Shown here one piece after another: positions 48,236-58,519 of a DNA stretch of 64,000 bases; position 1 is the stretch's first letter; every line of letters begins with the position of its first letter. Origin of the DNA: Ascochyta rabiei (Eukaryota > Ascomycota > Dothideomycetes > Pleosporales > Didymellaceae); assembly GCF_004011695.2 (NCBI RefSeq), contig NC_082409.1, positions 2,332,323 to 2,396,322 of the forward strand, written 5' to 3'. Both the position numbers and the translations under genes were made by a program. Under the pieces are notes generated by a model. The model did no database searches, was not told the origin of the DNA, and saw only the letters and a program-made list of their open reading frames with translations.

Positions 48236-49899
48236 GCGTGAGAAACACGCAAAAGTCAGAACCAACGCAACTACCACAACGCAAGGCACAAACAAAGAGA
48301 CAACCAAATAATTGTTGTAGGTTATTGTGTTTACGTCGATTTATTATTTATAGTTGTTTAACGCTGCAGATTTATTGTTGCGTGTCTTGAAGATACAGAG
48401 GCAGACTGAGTAGCGCGTTGGTATTATGCAGAAGTCAGAAAGTGCAAAACAGCCAAACAGCAACACAGACACTTTAGAGACGTAGAAAGAAACGCGCAGA
48501 GAAGAGCCACTGACTAAAGTAGTCCCTACAACCTGAGTAGAGCCCCCAACCTATGCAGAGCCCCCAACCCATGCAGAGCCCCTAACCCATGCGGATCCCC
48601 TAACCCAAGTAAAGCCCCCAACCCAAGTAGAGCCCCTAACCCAAGTAAAGTCCCCCAACCTAAGTAAAGTCCCCCAACCTAAGTAGAGCCCCCAACCTAA
48701 GTAGAGCCCCCAACCTAAGTAAAGCCCCCGACCCAAGTAAAGTCCCCCAACCTAAGTAGTCCCCACAACCTGAGTAGAGCCCCCAACCTATGCAGAGCCC
48801 CCAACCTATGCAGATCCCCCAACCTAAGTAAAGTCCCCTAACCTAAGTAAAGTCCCCCAACCTGAGTAGAGCCCCCAACCCAAGTAGAGCCCCCAACCTA
48901 AGTAAAGCCCCCGACCCAAGTAAAGTCCCCTAACCTAAGTAGAGCCCCCAACCCATGCAGAGCCCCTAACCTATGCAGAGCCCCTAACCTATGCGGATCC
49001 CCCAACCCAAGTAAAGCCCCCAACCCAAGTAGAGCCCCCGACCCAAGTAGAGCCCCTGACCCAAGTAAAGTCCCCCAACCTAAGTAAAGTCCCCAACCCA
49101 AGTAAAGTCCCCAACCTGAGTAGAGCCCCCAACCCATGCGGATCCCCCAACCCACGTAGTTAGCACCAACCTGCATAGTCAGCATTAACCCGTGTAGTGC
49201 ATTAACCGCGCAGTAAGCATTAACCTAAGTAGTATCCTAATGTGGTTCCTAAAGTGGTCCGCCAACCCAAGTGGTTTCCTAGTGGTCCCCAGCCCGAGTG
49301 GGTCCACAAGTGGTTCCCTAAGTGGTTCCACAAGTAGTGCGTTAACCTAAGTAGTTGCCCTACCTAAGTGGCACGTCCAACCTAAGTGGTTTCCTAGTAG
49401 TTCTGCCAGTAACCACCCTAGTAGTCCCCTAACCTAAGTGGTTTGCACGTAGTTCCCTAAGTAGCGCGCCAAGTAGTGCGCCACCCTAAGTAGTCTAAAA
49501 GTAGTATCCACCCCAGGTGGTCCGAAAGTAGACCCTAACCCAAGTGGCCCAAAAGTGGTCCCCGCCCAAACCTAGGGAGTCCACATTAGTAGCCCCAAAT
49601 TAGTAAGAGCCGATTATTTAAGAACAGCGCACAGCCCAGAAAGAGCCCGCAAACCAGGAAGAGCATTCAAAGCAAGTAAGTCCCTAACCTAAAGCAGCCG
49701 TTTGTATTAAAAAGAAAGCGCAGGATTAAGACAACGAAAATTAGGAAAAGTAAGATGTAGAGGAGGAGGCATTTAAAAGGTGTTTTGGGCGTTTAGAGAG
49801 TATTGTCACAAGATAGAACAGTAGTTAGGGAAGTTTGGCAAACCCGATTGTGGTGCCGCAGCCAGAAAGGCATTCCTAAGCCTGTAGATGCCGTAGTGC
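48236..49899. repeat. Unit B flank with 18-bp minisatellite
   Basis: From about 48430 it matches the flank of unit C (58617 on). At 48530-49160 there are about 35 units of 18 bases of the type CCAACCTAAGTAGAGCCC, with AAGTAAAGT and ATGCAGAGC variants. After it come degenerate (C/A)AAGTGGT words to about 49560. Long open frames here (repeating GWGLYL on the minus strand) are only a result of the unit being a multiple of three. Confidence 0.85.
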
Positions 49900-51294
49900 G
49901 TAAGAGAAGGGTGAACGGTGGGCCCGCAAGGCGTCACAAAGCGTTGGGCAGGGCAGGTAGAGGGTAAAGGAGAAAGAGGGGAGGTGGGTAGGGCTGTGAT
50001 AAAGTATCACAGCAAAGGATAAGGGAGAGAAGAGGGTAGAAGAAGGGGTGGGCGGTGGGCCCGTGGGTGTTTTAAGAGAGGGTTGTTGAGAAGAAGGGAG
50101 AAGAGGGTGGAGGTGGGCCCGTAAGGTGTCACAAAGAAGCTGAGCGCAGCAGTGAAGTAGAAGGGGTGGGCGGAAGGCCCGTAGGGAGGCACAAGAAGCG
50201 CAGCAGTTAAGAAAAGAGAAGAGGTAGGCGACGAAGCCATGATGAGGTATCATCGAGAGGTTAACATAGCAAAGCAGTAGAGAGGTAAGCCGTGATAATG
50301 TATTACAAGGACGCCGAGCGAAGTAGTTAACAATAGCACAGAGCAAGAAGAGGCTGACAGTAAGGCGTACAACCTGTAGAGGTGCCCCCAAGCCCGTAGA
50401 GAGGTCCGTAACCCGTGAAGAGGCCCCGTAACCAGTGCGTTAGTGACGCGTAACAGGTGTAGCAGATACCCGTCCGTCCGAGAGTGCAGCAAGCGTCAAC
50501 GGAAGCGTGGTCGAGACCGTTGGAGAAAGGCGAAAGGGTGGAGAGGAGGGAAGGCGGGCAGTTACAGAGCATAACCTATGACTAGTAAGAGACGACAGCA
50601 AACAGCCCGTAAAAGGCCCCGTAACCCGCAAGAAGGTTAACAGAGCAAGCAGATCAGTTGTTAAAGCAGAAGAGCACAGCATTAAGCCGTGGAAATGATT
50701 GAGACAGCGTTTAGGGGAGAAGAACCGTAGGGGGCCCGTAAGGCGTCACAAGAGAGTAAGCGTAACAAAGACGTTAGATAAGTGAAGTTGGGTTTGGGAC
50801 CAGACACAGGTCAAGGTTAGGGTTAGGGTTACCCGCATTTGCAGGCCGGCAACTAGTAGAGGTATGACGGAAACCCGTCCGAGAGTGCACAGGGCATATT
50901 GAGCGGTAGGAGACGCGCCCGTAAACCAAAAGACTGTGACGCGCAAGAGGGGTAGATAGTAGGCCCGTCAGGTGTCACAAGAAAGCAGAGAGGAGGAAAG
51001 GGAAAGTTGATGATAGGAAAGGTAAGTATTAAGTTGAAAGTAAAAGAAGGAGAAAGGAAATAGTAGTTAAGGAGAAGAGGGTAAGGAGAAAGAGGGGTGG
51101 GCGGAGGGGCCCGTGGATGTGCCCCCAGAGCGGAGCGGTTAAGAGTGAAGGAGGGAAGGTGGTTGAGACTGCAGAGCGGAACAGAAGAGAGTAAAGGAGG
51201 AAGGTGGTTAAGACCGCGGAGCGGAACAGAAGAGAGAGAAAAAGACGGTGGCGTAGTAATAGTAGTAAGGAAAAGAAAACAAAGAAGAAAAAGC
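49900..51294. other. Unit B distal flank with hairpin-like GCCCGT...TCAC motifs, no gene
   Basis: Purine-rich non-coding DNA with motifs of about 20 bases every 50-120 bases: GCCCGCAAGGCGTCACAA (49922), GTGATA-AAG-TATCAC (49996-50010), GCCCGTAAGGTGTCACAA (about 50117), ATGAT/ATCAT arms (about 50239-50253), and GCCCGTCAGGTGTCACAA (about 50962). Antisense open frames across it have low-complexity products and are not believed. Confidence 0.6.
50815..50831 (+). repeat. Interstitial telomere repeat
   Basis: GGTTAGGGTTAGGGTTA, almost three telomere units, in the same direction as the terminal array, in the distal flank of unit B. Confidence 0.85.
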
Positions 51295-51573
51295 ATAGTA
51301 GTAGTTAAGTAAAAAGAAATAGAGTTAAGAGTTGTTTATAAGTAGGGGAAGATAGAAATAATAAAAAAAATAGTATAAAAGAAAATTAAGAGATGAGAAA
51401 GTAATAGTATTATTAGTTAGGGTTTTAATATGAGAAGAGAGTAGGAGTTTGAAAAAAAGTAGAAGAGTAAAATTTAAAGTATTAGAAAAGAGAGACGAAG
51501 GTAAATAGTAAAAGAAAGAGTGATAGATTAAAGAAAATTAATAAAGAATAGAGAGAAGGGTTAGAGTAGTAGA
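51295..51573. other. Nearly cytosine-free block at the B/C junction
   Basis: Only one C (51496) in 279 bases of the plus strand. The words GTTAGGGTTTTAATATGAG and AGAAGAGTAAAATTTAAAG match the cytosine-free terminal DNA at about 61710-61780. It ends where unit C begins. It looks like a truncated piece of a former chromosome end. Confidence 0.6.
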
Positions 51574-51589
51574 ACTCCCAGTGATTATA

Positions 51590-51614
51590 CGAACAAAGAC
51601 AGTGTATTTGTTCG
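51590..51614. other. Recombination-site-like inverted repeat at unit edge
   Basis: Perfect arms CGAACAAA and TTTGTTCG around a 9-base spacer, 16 bases inside the left edge of unit C. TTTGTTCG recurs at 51660-51667 and 51683-51690, and AGCGTGA at 51634 and 51674. The form (short inverted arms, asymmetric spacer of 6-9 bases) resembles crossover sites of tyrosine recombinases, and the unit codes for such a protein-like domain. It could instead be a transcription-factor site. Confidence 0.4.
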
Positions 51615-51893
51615 CTTTGCCTATGTAAATTTTAGCGTGAGCACAGACACTCGACTGTATTTGTTCGCTTTTTCAGCGTGAATTTGTTCGCTGTTCCTGA
51701 AGTCAAATATTGCTGCAACGATTGCGGAACGTGTACAAAGTGCGTCCCAATTGTATGTTGAATTTCTAGAAGAATCGAGCATACGGTACGTGAGTGGAAT
51801 ATAGTAGATGTTTCAATATTAATGTTCGCAATGTTGTAGGGCAGTATCGATAAGGTATGTAGCACAATGTTCAGAGTTAAGCGCAGGTAACAT

Positions 51894-53616
51894 CTACTCT
51901 ACAGGATGGAACAATTCAAGCAAAGTTAGCTGACGCAACCGCGGAGCTGGCGTAGGACTCTTCGGCGAAGCATGACTTTGCTCTCTGGTGCTGTCGTCAA
52001 CGCTGTTGTCAGTTTCGTCGTCTTCGCTGTCTTGAATCTCTTCCACCTCGTAGATGGTTGCTGGCGCCTCCGCCTCAATGCTCAGCGTTTTCTTCTCGTT
52101 GATGGGCCCGCCAGCAATTCCCTCTGGCCCTAACCAGTTCTTAAGTGCCTTGCTAGCTGCACAAATGTCTGGACACTCCTTCTTAAGTAGCTCAATCCAG
52201 ACATGCAGCTGGCCTACACGGAGGGTGCGTTCTATCCAGCGATTCGCAATCTCGTCGTGTGGTATCAGGGTCAGAATGCCCCAGCCTAGCTCCTGACTAA
52301 TGGAGTACCAGCGCATGGCTTGGCCTAACCGTCGTCTAAACACCTGCTTGTCCTTCTTAGTAGCGTTGGGACTAACTAACTCTACTAGCGCTGCAACTGC
52401 CTCTGTGCGGATCTGTCCCTTTCCGTATCGATTTCGCGTCCTGTCGTTGCTAGATACAAAGTCGTTATGCCGGATCTGCGCTATCTTGTTAGAGTATGCT
52501 TGACCTAGGAGAGCTGACGCCCATCAAGACTCGATATAGACAGCTGCTAGCTCTGCTTCGTAACGTGTGCACATGTTCCAGGCAAAGCAGAAATCCCTGT
52601 CAGCATCGTTGCGCACACTCAGCAGCTGCAAGCGCTTAGCTCCCGCACCGGTCCTGCTCTGGCTGCCAGCGAGCTCGCCGCCACCTCTGAAGGGTGAGCC
52701 ACGTTCTCGCCAAGCCTGCAGGAACTGGGCAGCGTGGTACCGAGAGGACTGGTTTCCAAGCACGCGCGCTTTCTCTAGAAGGGTGCAGGCCGTGAGGTAG
52801 GGAGTTTGGGTGGAGCTGTAGAAGTCCGTGTCATCAGAGACCGGCTGCTTGATGATCCAGGCGACGACGGACTTGTCCTTTTGCACAATAGAGGTGTAGG
52901 CAGCCTGCTCTGGAAGAGGAGCCTTGTCGCCAGGTGCTACCAGACCAAGGGCAAGCCGCTTCTTCGCACGCGAAGTGGCGAGTGTCCTGCTGCGTTTTTG
53001 CTCCGCACGGCGGTTGTTGTTGGAGATGGTAGTGATGTGCAGAGGGAGTCTTTCAGCTGCTCATCCGGTTCGCTAGGCTGTGACAGCTGAGGGCTGGCTG
53101 GATGTGTCTCATCGGTGGTTGTTCGAGCGCGCTTTGGTGTAGGGGCCGGCGCAGATAGGTGTGGCCGCTTCTTTTGTTGCAGGGTGGAGCGGAGGCCTGT
53201 TGTGAAGGGGAAGCAAAGGGCTTCTGCGCAGACGGCGGCTCTTCCATCCCGTCCTCCGCAAGCGACTCGGCCGCGCAGACCAGACGATCCCAGATATTGT
53301 CAGGCAGGACGTCGTCGGCGAGCGTCTCGCGCAGAAGCCAGATCGCTGACAAGACGGAGTGGGCAATGAAGACGGGCTTGCAGACGCTGGCATCGTCACG
53401 GGTGGGGATCAGCCATCCTGCGCTGTGCGGACGAGCACCTGGATCACGCTGCGAGCGTGAGATGGTCGCTCGGCAGAAGAAGAGCTTCTCGTAGTCCTCA
53501 TTCGGCGGCTCGTACGCGTAGTTGCGAACGAAGTCAGCTTCGCTGGCCAGAGGAAAGCTCCGACGACCGCCATCAAACCGCTCTGCGGCGCTGTCTAATG
53601 CTGCCAACCAGTGCAT
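51894..53616 (-). pseudogene. Companion gene of TLH (unit C), nearly complete
   Basis: ATG at 53616, stop TAG at 51894-51896, about 570 codons. Breaks: one G missing in each of two G runs (about 53046 and 53183) compared with unit A, and one in-frame TGA at 52524 after YIES, where CGA is likely. The N-terminal part is folded-looking (IAHSVLSAIWLLRETLADDV), followed by a basic NLS-like PKRARTTTDE and a helical C-terminal part (LGWGILTLIPHDEIANRWI, IELLKKECPDIC). It ends with YEVEEIQDSEDDE, which looks like a SUMO-interacting motif, and RQLTLLELF, close to the PCNA-binding PIP box (QxxLxxLF). It runs divergently from the TLH in every unit, so a shared role is likely. I know no family for it; nuclear function is inferred. 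Confidence 0.65.
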
Positions 53617-53865
53617 TATCGACTTGTGTACTGCGAATGAGGTTGCGAGCGGAAGTTCGGACGAAGGTTGTGCGGAAAGGGGTTGGGTGTTGTTGAGGTT
53701 CTGACGCGGTCACACCGCGGCACCGAAAGTCAGGCCGCGCACGGATGTACCACGACGCCCTCACCAACCAGCGTTAGCGGAGCTGGGAGCGCAATTAAAC
53801 CAAAAGCAAGATCGATACACAGTCTGTCGATCAATATGCCGGGGGATAGCAAACACTAGGCTAAC
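53617..53865. promoter_or_regulatory. Shared upstream region of companion gene and TLH
   Basis: About 250 bases between the two divergent genes. They must hold both promoters if these are transcribed. No TATA box is evident. A 15-base palindrome lies at 53705-53719. Where the TLH coding starts is not clear: the open frame begins after a TAA at about 53861 and has no ATG for a long way, so an upstream exon or an unusual start must be assumed. Confidence 0.4.
53705..53719. promoter_or_regulatory. Palindrome CGCGGT-CAC-ACCGCG with CGG-N5-CCG core
   Basis: Perfect 6-base arms around CAC. CGG followed by five bases and CCG is a form bound by fungal Zn(II)2Cys6 regulators. Unit A has TGTAGT-TAT-ACTACA in the same place, so the symmetry was kept although every CpG was mutated on both strands. 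Binding is not shown. Confidence 0.35.
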
Positions 53866-56800
53866 GGACGTGTTGCATAGCGCCCACTTGTGTCCCTTCT
53901 GCTCCTTACACCATAGAACTATTTGCGCAGCTGTTTGAACACCGGCCTGAACTTCGAGTCGTAGTTTGTAAACCATGTGCCACCGCTATTCCACCAGCGC
54001 AGATCGTTACGCACCTCAAAGAGCGCCATCCCAAGGTCACAGTCGCTACGCGCAAGAGCCTGGCGGCAGCTGTACGCGCGCTACCAAACCTTGCGTGGAG
54101 TCCAGGAGACGTGCGTGTACCAAGGCCGGCTAAGGAGCCCGTCTTTGGTCTGAAAAGCCGAGAAGACGGGCTGGTATGCTTGTCGGAGCGTTGTTGGTAT
54201 ACCTGCATCTCGCTGCAGGGCATGCAGAAACATTGCAAGGATGAGCATGGCTGGGTGAACGAACAAAAGCGAGGGGGAGATATGAGGCAAAAGAGCAAGC
54301 ACTCGCGCAACCGAGTATGGCGAGACAGCCAATCCTGCCAGCGCTTGTTCAGAGCTGTTGGCTGGCCGGCGTATGTTGCAGTCGAGACGAGCGTTGGAGC
54401 TGCGACTCTAGCAGACATCTCCCAGAGAGTGAAGGCAGATCGCCAGCATCAGCGAGAAGAGCGTGAGGCAGCAGCAGCGCAGGATAAGATTAAAGAGGGC
54501 ATCCGTTCGCAGGCTGATCCGTGGCTAGAGCTCACAGAATGGGTCCCGCACCTACAAGGTATCCCAAGGGCGGCACTTCTGCGCGCTAAACAGCTAGCTG
54601 GTGGGGAGGTAGACGCGCGTGGGAAGGAAGAAGTGGCGTTTGACAACACGGGCTTACGCGATGTTTGCAAAGCTATAGAGCGGCTGATACAAAAAGCGTT
54701 CGATAGCAGCCGAGCTGAGGTTGTCGGCAGACTCGCACTGGAGATTATCGAGCGACGTGAGGCGGGCGCAGAATCGAACGAGCGGCCCTTCTACGCTAGG
54801 CATCGAGTCGGTACGATCAAGAAGTACAGCCAGAAGCTGGTGAGCATCCTCTGCTACCTGTGGCGCACATATGACCAGGTCGAGCGGCCGCCATACAAAC
54901 TTACCAGCACGCAAGACGCCCTCTTGGTGTCACTCCAGCAAATAGCCCGCTCAGACGACGCTGCGAAGAAAGAGAAACTGGAAGAGCGATGCCTGCGCTT
55001 TTGGATCGCCTTGCTCAACCACAGCCTGACTGGCGACGAGCACGAGAGCGCACTGCTGAGCGGAGTGGCTGTCCTCGGCCTCAAGCCTGATCACCATGGC
55101 GGTGGGTGGGTTCCGGCGCACGAGTTCTCGCCAACGCTGTCTGCTTTGATCACTACCTCGAAAGCGCTCGTAGTGCATCATGCCCGCTGCCAGCGAGATA
55201 AAGCGCTTCAGAAAGACCCTTGTACAGCACCTACTGCGTATGAGCTAGTTAAAGACATGTCTGAACGGTTTATGACGCTGTCCGACTTCAAAGGCACACC
55301 CAGTCCTATGAATCGAATGCTCCGCTTGCGTACGCTAGCTAGAACACAGGCAAAGCGACGTAATACTCCCGGTATCGTGTCGTGGGATGGAGATCGGCTT
55401 CTCATTGACAAGCAGAGCTTTTCGCTAGCCGATCTCCGGTCGATGGTGAAGGGACTCTGCGAGACGGTGCGGTTGCAGCTATTCAAGGACGTCCTACTCT
55501 TGGATCTAGACGAAAGGGGTTGCGTGCGACCCGGGACCACCCGCTTCCAGAGGTGTCCGTGGACAAACTCGTCGATCAGCCAGCCGAGCTGGCTACGGGC
55601 TGGAGCTTTCTGAAGCACCCCGACAACCAGCTAGATAGATGGCAAGACTGGCTTCTAGACCGGGTGTTGGACGAGGCTCCGCTAAGGGAGAGATTCATTC
55701 GTGGGATAGATAGCACACAACGGCCGGAACGGACGCTATGGCGCGATGACGCTGTAGCTAGGTACATGAAAGGAGTGCGTCGGTTTAAAGAAGGCCTCTT
55801 CACGCTTGTTCACATGTCTGGCGGCGGGCCTGGTCGCGGGACAGAGATTACCTCGATACAGTGCGAGAACAGTGCAGACGGGGTAGGGTATCGGGGGTGT
55901 TTGTAGAGGGTGGCCTGGTATCCTTCACCACTACGTACCACAAGGGGTATAGCTTCAGCAAGCGTGTCAAGACGATCCACCGCTATGTTCCCTGGGAGGT
56001 GGGTGAGCTGGTGGTGTACTTCCTCGGGCTCGGTCGACCGTTCATAGATGATCTCCAGATGCTGCACAATGGCGTTGCCCGCCCTACCGCTTTCATCTGG
56101 GAGCCAGAGCCGGAGGAGCAGTGGGGCGACGAGAGCGATAGCGAAGAGAGCGACGACGGAGACGAGTACGGCGAAGCCGACCGTAAGAAGGCACGATCCG
56201 CTAACCCAGACGGGTACTGGGGCACCGATCGCATACGCCGTGTCCTGCGCAAGCAGACCTTTCAGTACATGAACACCGCTCTCGGCACCCGCGCCTGGCG
56301 GCATGCCTACCCAGCCATCCACCGAGAGCTGGCAAGAGATGGACAAGCACGCGACTGGTTGGAAGTGCTCTACTGGAACAAAGCGCCGGCGAAGAGCAAC
56401 GCGCAAGCGTTGCAGTCCGGCCACAGCCTTAAAACAGAGGAGGGCAACTACGGCCGCTCCATGATGGAGTCTCCCTTTCAGACCATGGCCGAGCGGGAGG
56501 AGTTCCGGCGGGTGAGCATGGACTGGCATCGCGTGCTGGAGTTTGCATCCGCCTGGGAGGACGGCCGCATGCACCCCGGTGTTCGCGCGGAGATGGTAGC
56601 GCAGCAAGAGAAGCAGGCGCTCCAGCGCTGGTCGTCGCTCGCGATGGTGGACCTCAAGGCAGAGTTCAGGCGACTCGCTGGACGGCCGGACGCCGAGTAT
56701 CGTGGCAAGCAAGAAGAAAGCCTCGAGGCTGTGATGCAGCGACGGCTGCGCGTGCTAGTTGTTATGGCTACCGGCACCGGCAAGAGTATGCTGTTCATGC

Positions 56801-58519
56801 TGCCCGCGTCCGTCTCGCCAGGCGGCGTCTCCGTGGTCGTGGCTCCGTTGAATGCCTTGCGAGACGATCTGCAAGATCGCTGCGACCAGCTCGGCATCCC
56901 CTGCGCGAAGTGGGATGGAAGAAGACCGCCGTACTGGGCTCGTATTGTGCTGGTGACGCCTGAGAGCGCAGTCACGAAGGCGTTCGGCAGGTTCATTAAC
57001 GAAAAGCGCATGCTCCATCAGCTAGATCGTATCGTGATAGACGAGTGCCACGTGCTGCTGGAGTCGACACAGGACTGGCGGCCAGACCTCCTCAAGATGG
57101 TGGAGATGACGGAGAAGGGCACACAGGTTGTCTACCTGACTGCAACCTTGCCGCCCACGCTGCAGCCCGCCTTCTTGCACACCGCAGGGCTCGATGCCCA
57201 GACCGTAACCATATGCCGCGATGAACGCACCACGCGAACGAACATTGCGTACCAGGTGCTAGAGTACACACGTGGCACGCTAGAAAAAGTACTTATTAAG
57301 CTTGTGGCTGCGAAGAGGAGTAGGTACGGACCCAAGGCGCAGATCATCGTCTATTGTCCAACTGTGGACGAGACGAAACGGCTTGCGAAGCTTCTGCAGT
57401 GCTCTGCATACTACCGTCAGATGGGCTCAGACGAGGAAAAGGCACGCATGGTGCGAAGCTTCACCCTGGGCATAGAGAAGCTTTGTACAGCCACGAACAT
57501 GCTGGGTCTTAGGCTCGACGCTGCAGGCGTCGGGTGGTGATCCACGTTGCCATGTGTCCCCTGCTGCTCCAATATGTGCAAGAGAGCGGCCGGGCGGGAC
57601 GAACGGGGCTCGACAGCGAGTCTATTGTTATGAGAGCGTGCTATGTAACGAAAGAGGGAGGGTAGAGAAGGCGCTCGGCTACAAGCTGGAGCGACCTGCA
57701 AAGGAGTTTATGACAGTCGAATCCTGTCGGCGAATCGCGATAGACAAGCACATGGACGGCAGACAGAACAGGCAGCAATGCGAGATGGGAGAGTCGAAGT
57801 GTGATCTATGCGAGCGACACCCCGGTGGTACCAAGCGACAAGCCGTCGAAGAAGAGCAGGAAGAGCCAGAGGAGACGCAGGCCGACACCGCGGCGGTGGC
57901 AGCAGAGGAGCAGCGCAGATGTATAGAGCGAGCTATGGTCGTTAAAGAGCAGAGGGTTAAGATCCAGCAACGGCGAAGGACGGAACAAAAAGTATATGAC
58001 CTGGAGCGGCTAGAGCAGCACTTCCAGCGCTGGAGCAATGCGTGCGCCATCTGCATGGCCACTCAGGCTGACCCGGCGCGCCACGACTGGAAGGACTGTT
58101 CAAAGGCCAGCGGAGCGCAGATGACATTAATGGAGTCTAAGGTGAAATCTATGCACCAAGTGAAGTAGGAGAAGTATGCGCGGTGTTTTTACTGCTGGGC
58201 GCCCCAAGCCATCTGCAACAAGTGGGAGGAAACAAGCATACAGGGTGCGTTTAAGACACAAGGGATGCATGTGCCTTGCCAGTACGATGGAGTGCTCCAG
58301 AGAGCAGTAGCTGCGCTGCTTGCCTGCCAGCCACTGATGTGCACGCCATGGCTGGAGCAGCAGATGCAAGACGCCGCGATTGTGCACGGTAGCGATGAGC
58401 TCCGGCTTTACAAGTGGCTCGGATTAAAGATCAAGATGGGCCAGAGAGACGCGAGCCAGATGTGTCGTTTCCTATATGCTTGGGAGGAGGGGCATGTGCA
58501 GTCGTATTTAGCAGACTAG
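53866..58519 (+). CDS. TLH: OrsD zinc fingers - tyrosine-recombinase-like core - RecQ-like helicase
   Basis: About 1,550 codons. Finger 1 CKPCATAI...HLKERH (about 53970-54035); finger 2 CLSERCWYTC...HCKDEH (about 54178-54245). The recombinase-like core has Arg 55835 (GRGTEI), Lys 55942 (YHKGYS), Arg-His 56299-56304 (AWRHAYPAI), His 56422 (SGHSLKT) and Tyr 56449 (NYGRS). Helicase: Walker A GTGKS 56773-56787, D-E-C-H 57040-57051, ATNMLGL (about 57490), and QESGRAGR (about 57578-57600), then a Cys-rich tail (CEMGESKCDLC). Four frame changes (near 55530, 55885, 57530, 57655) each equal one missing base. A TAG at 58166 is shared with unit A; the frame continues to 58519. Subtelomeric RecQ helicases are known in fungi; the recombinase-like part is my reading. 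Confidence 0.8.

Noticed and set aside
49876..51296. Several minus-strand frames rich in Leu, Pro and Ser in the distal flank of unit B
   Set aside because: Purine-rich non-coding DNA gives few stops on its pyrimidine strand; different units do not keep the frames.
55810..56712. 300-codon open frame on the minus strand of the TLH
   Set aside because: It lies fully opposite the conserved recombinase-helicase frame; its open state follows from codon bias of the true strand and it has no motif.
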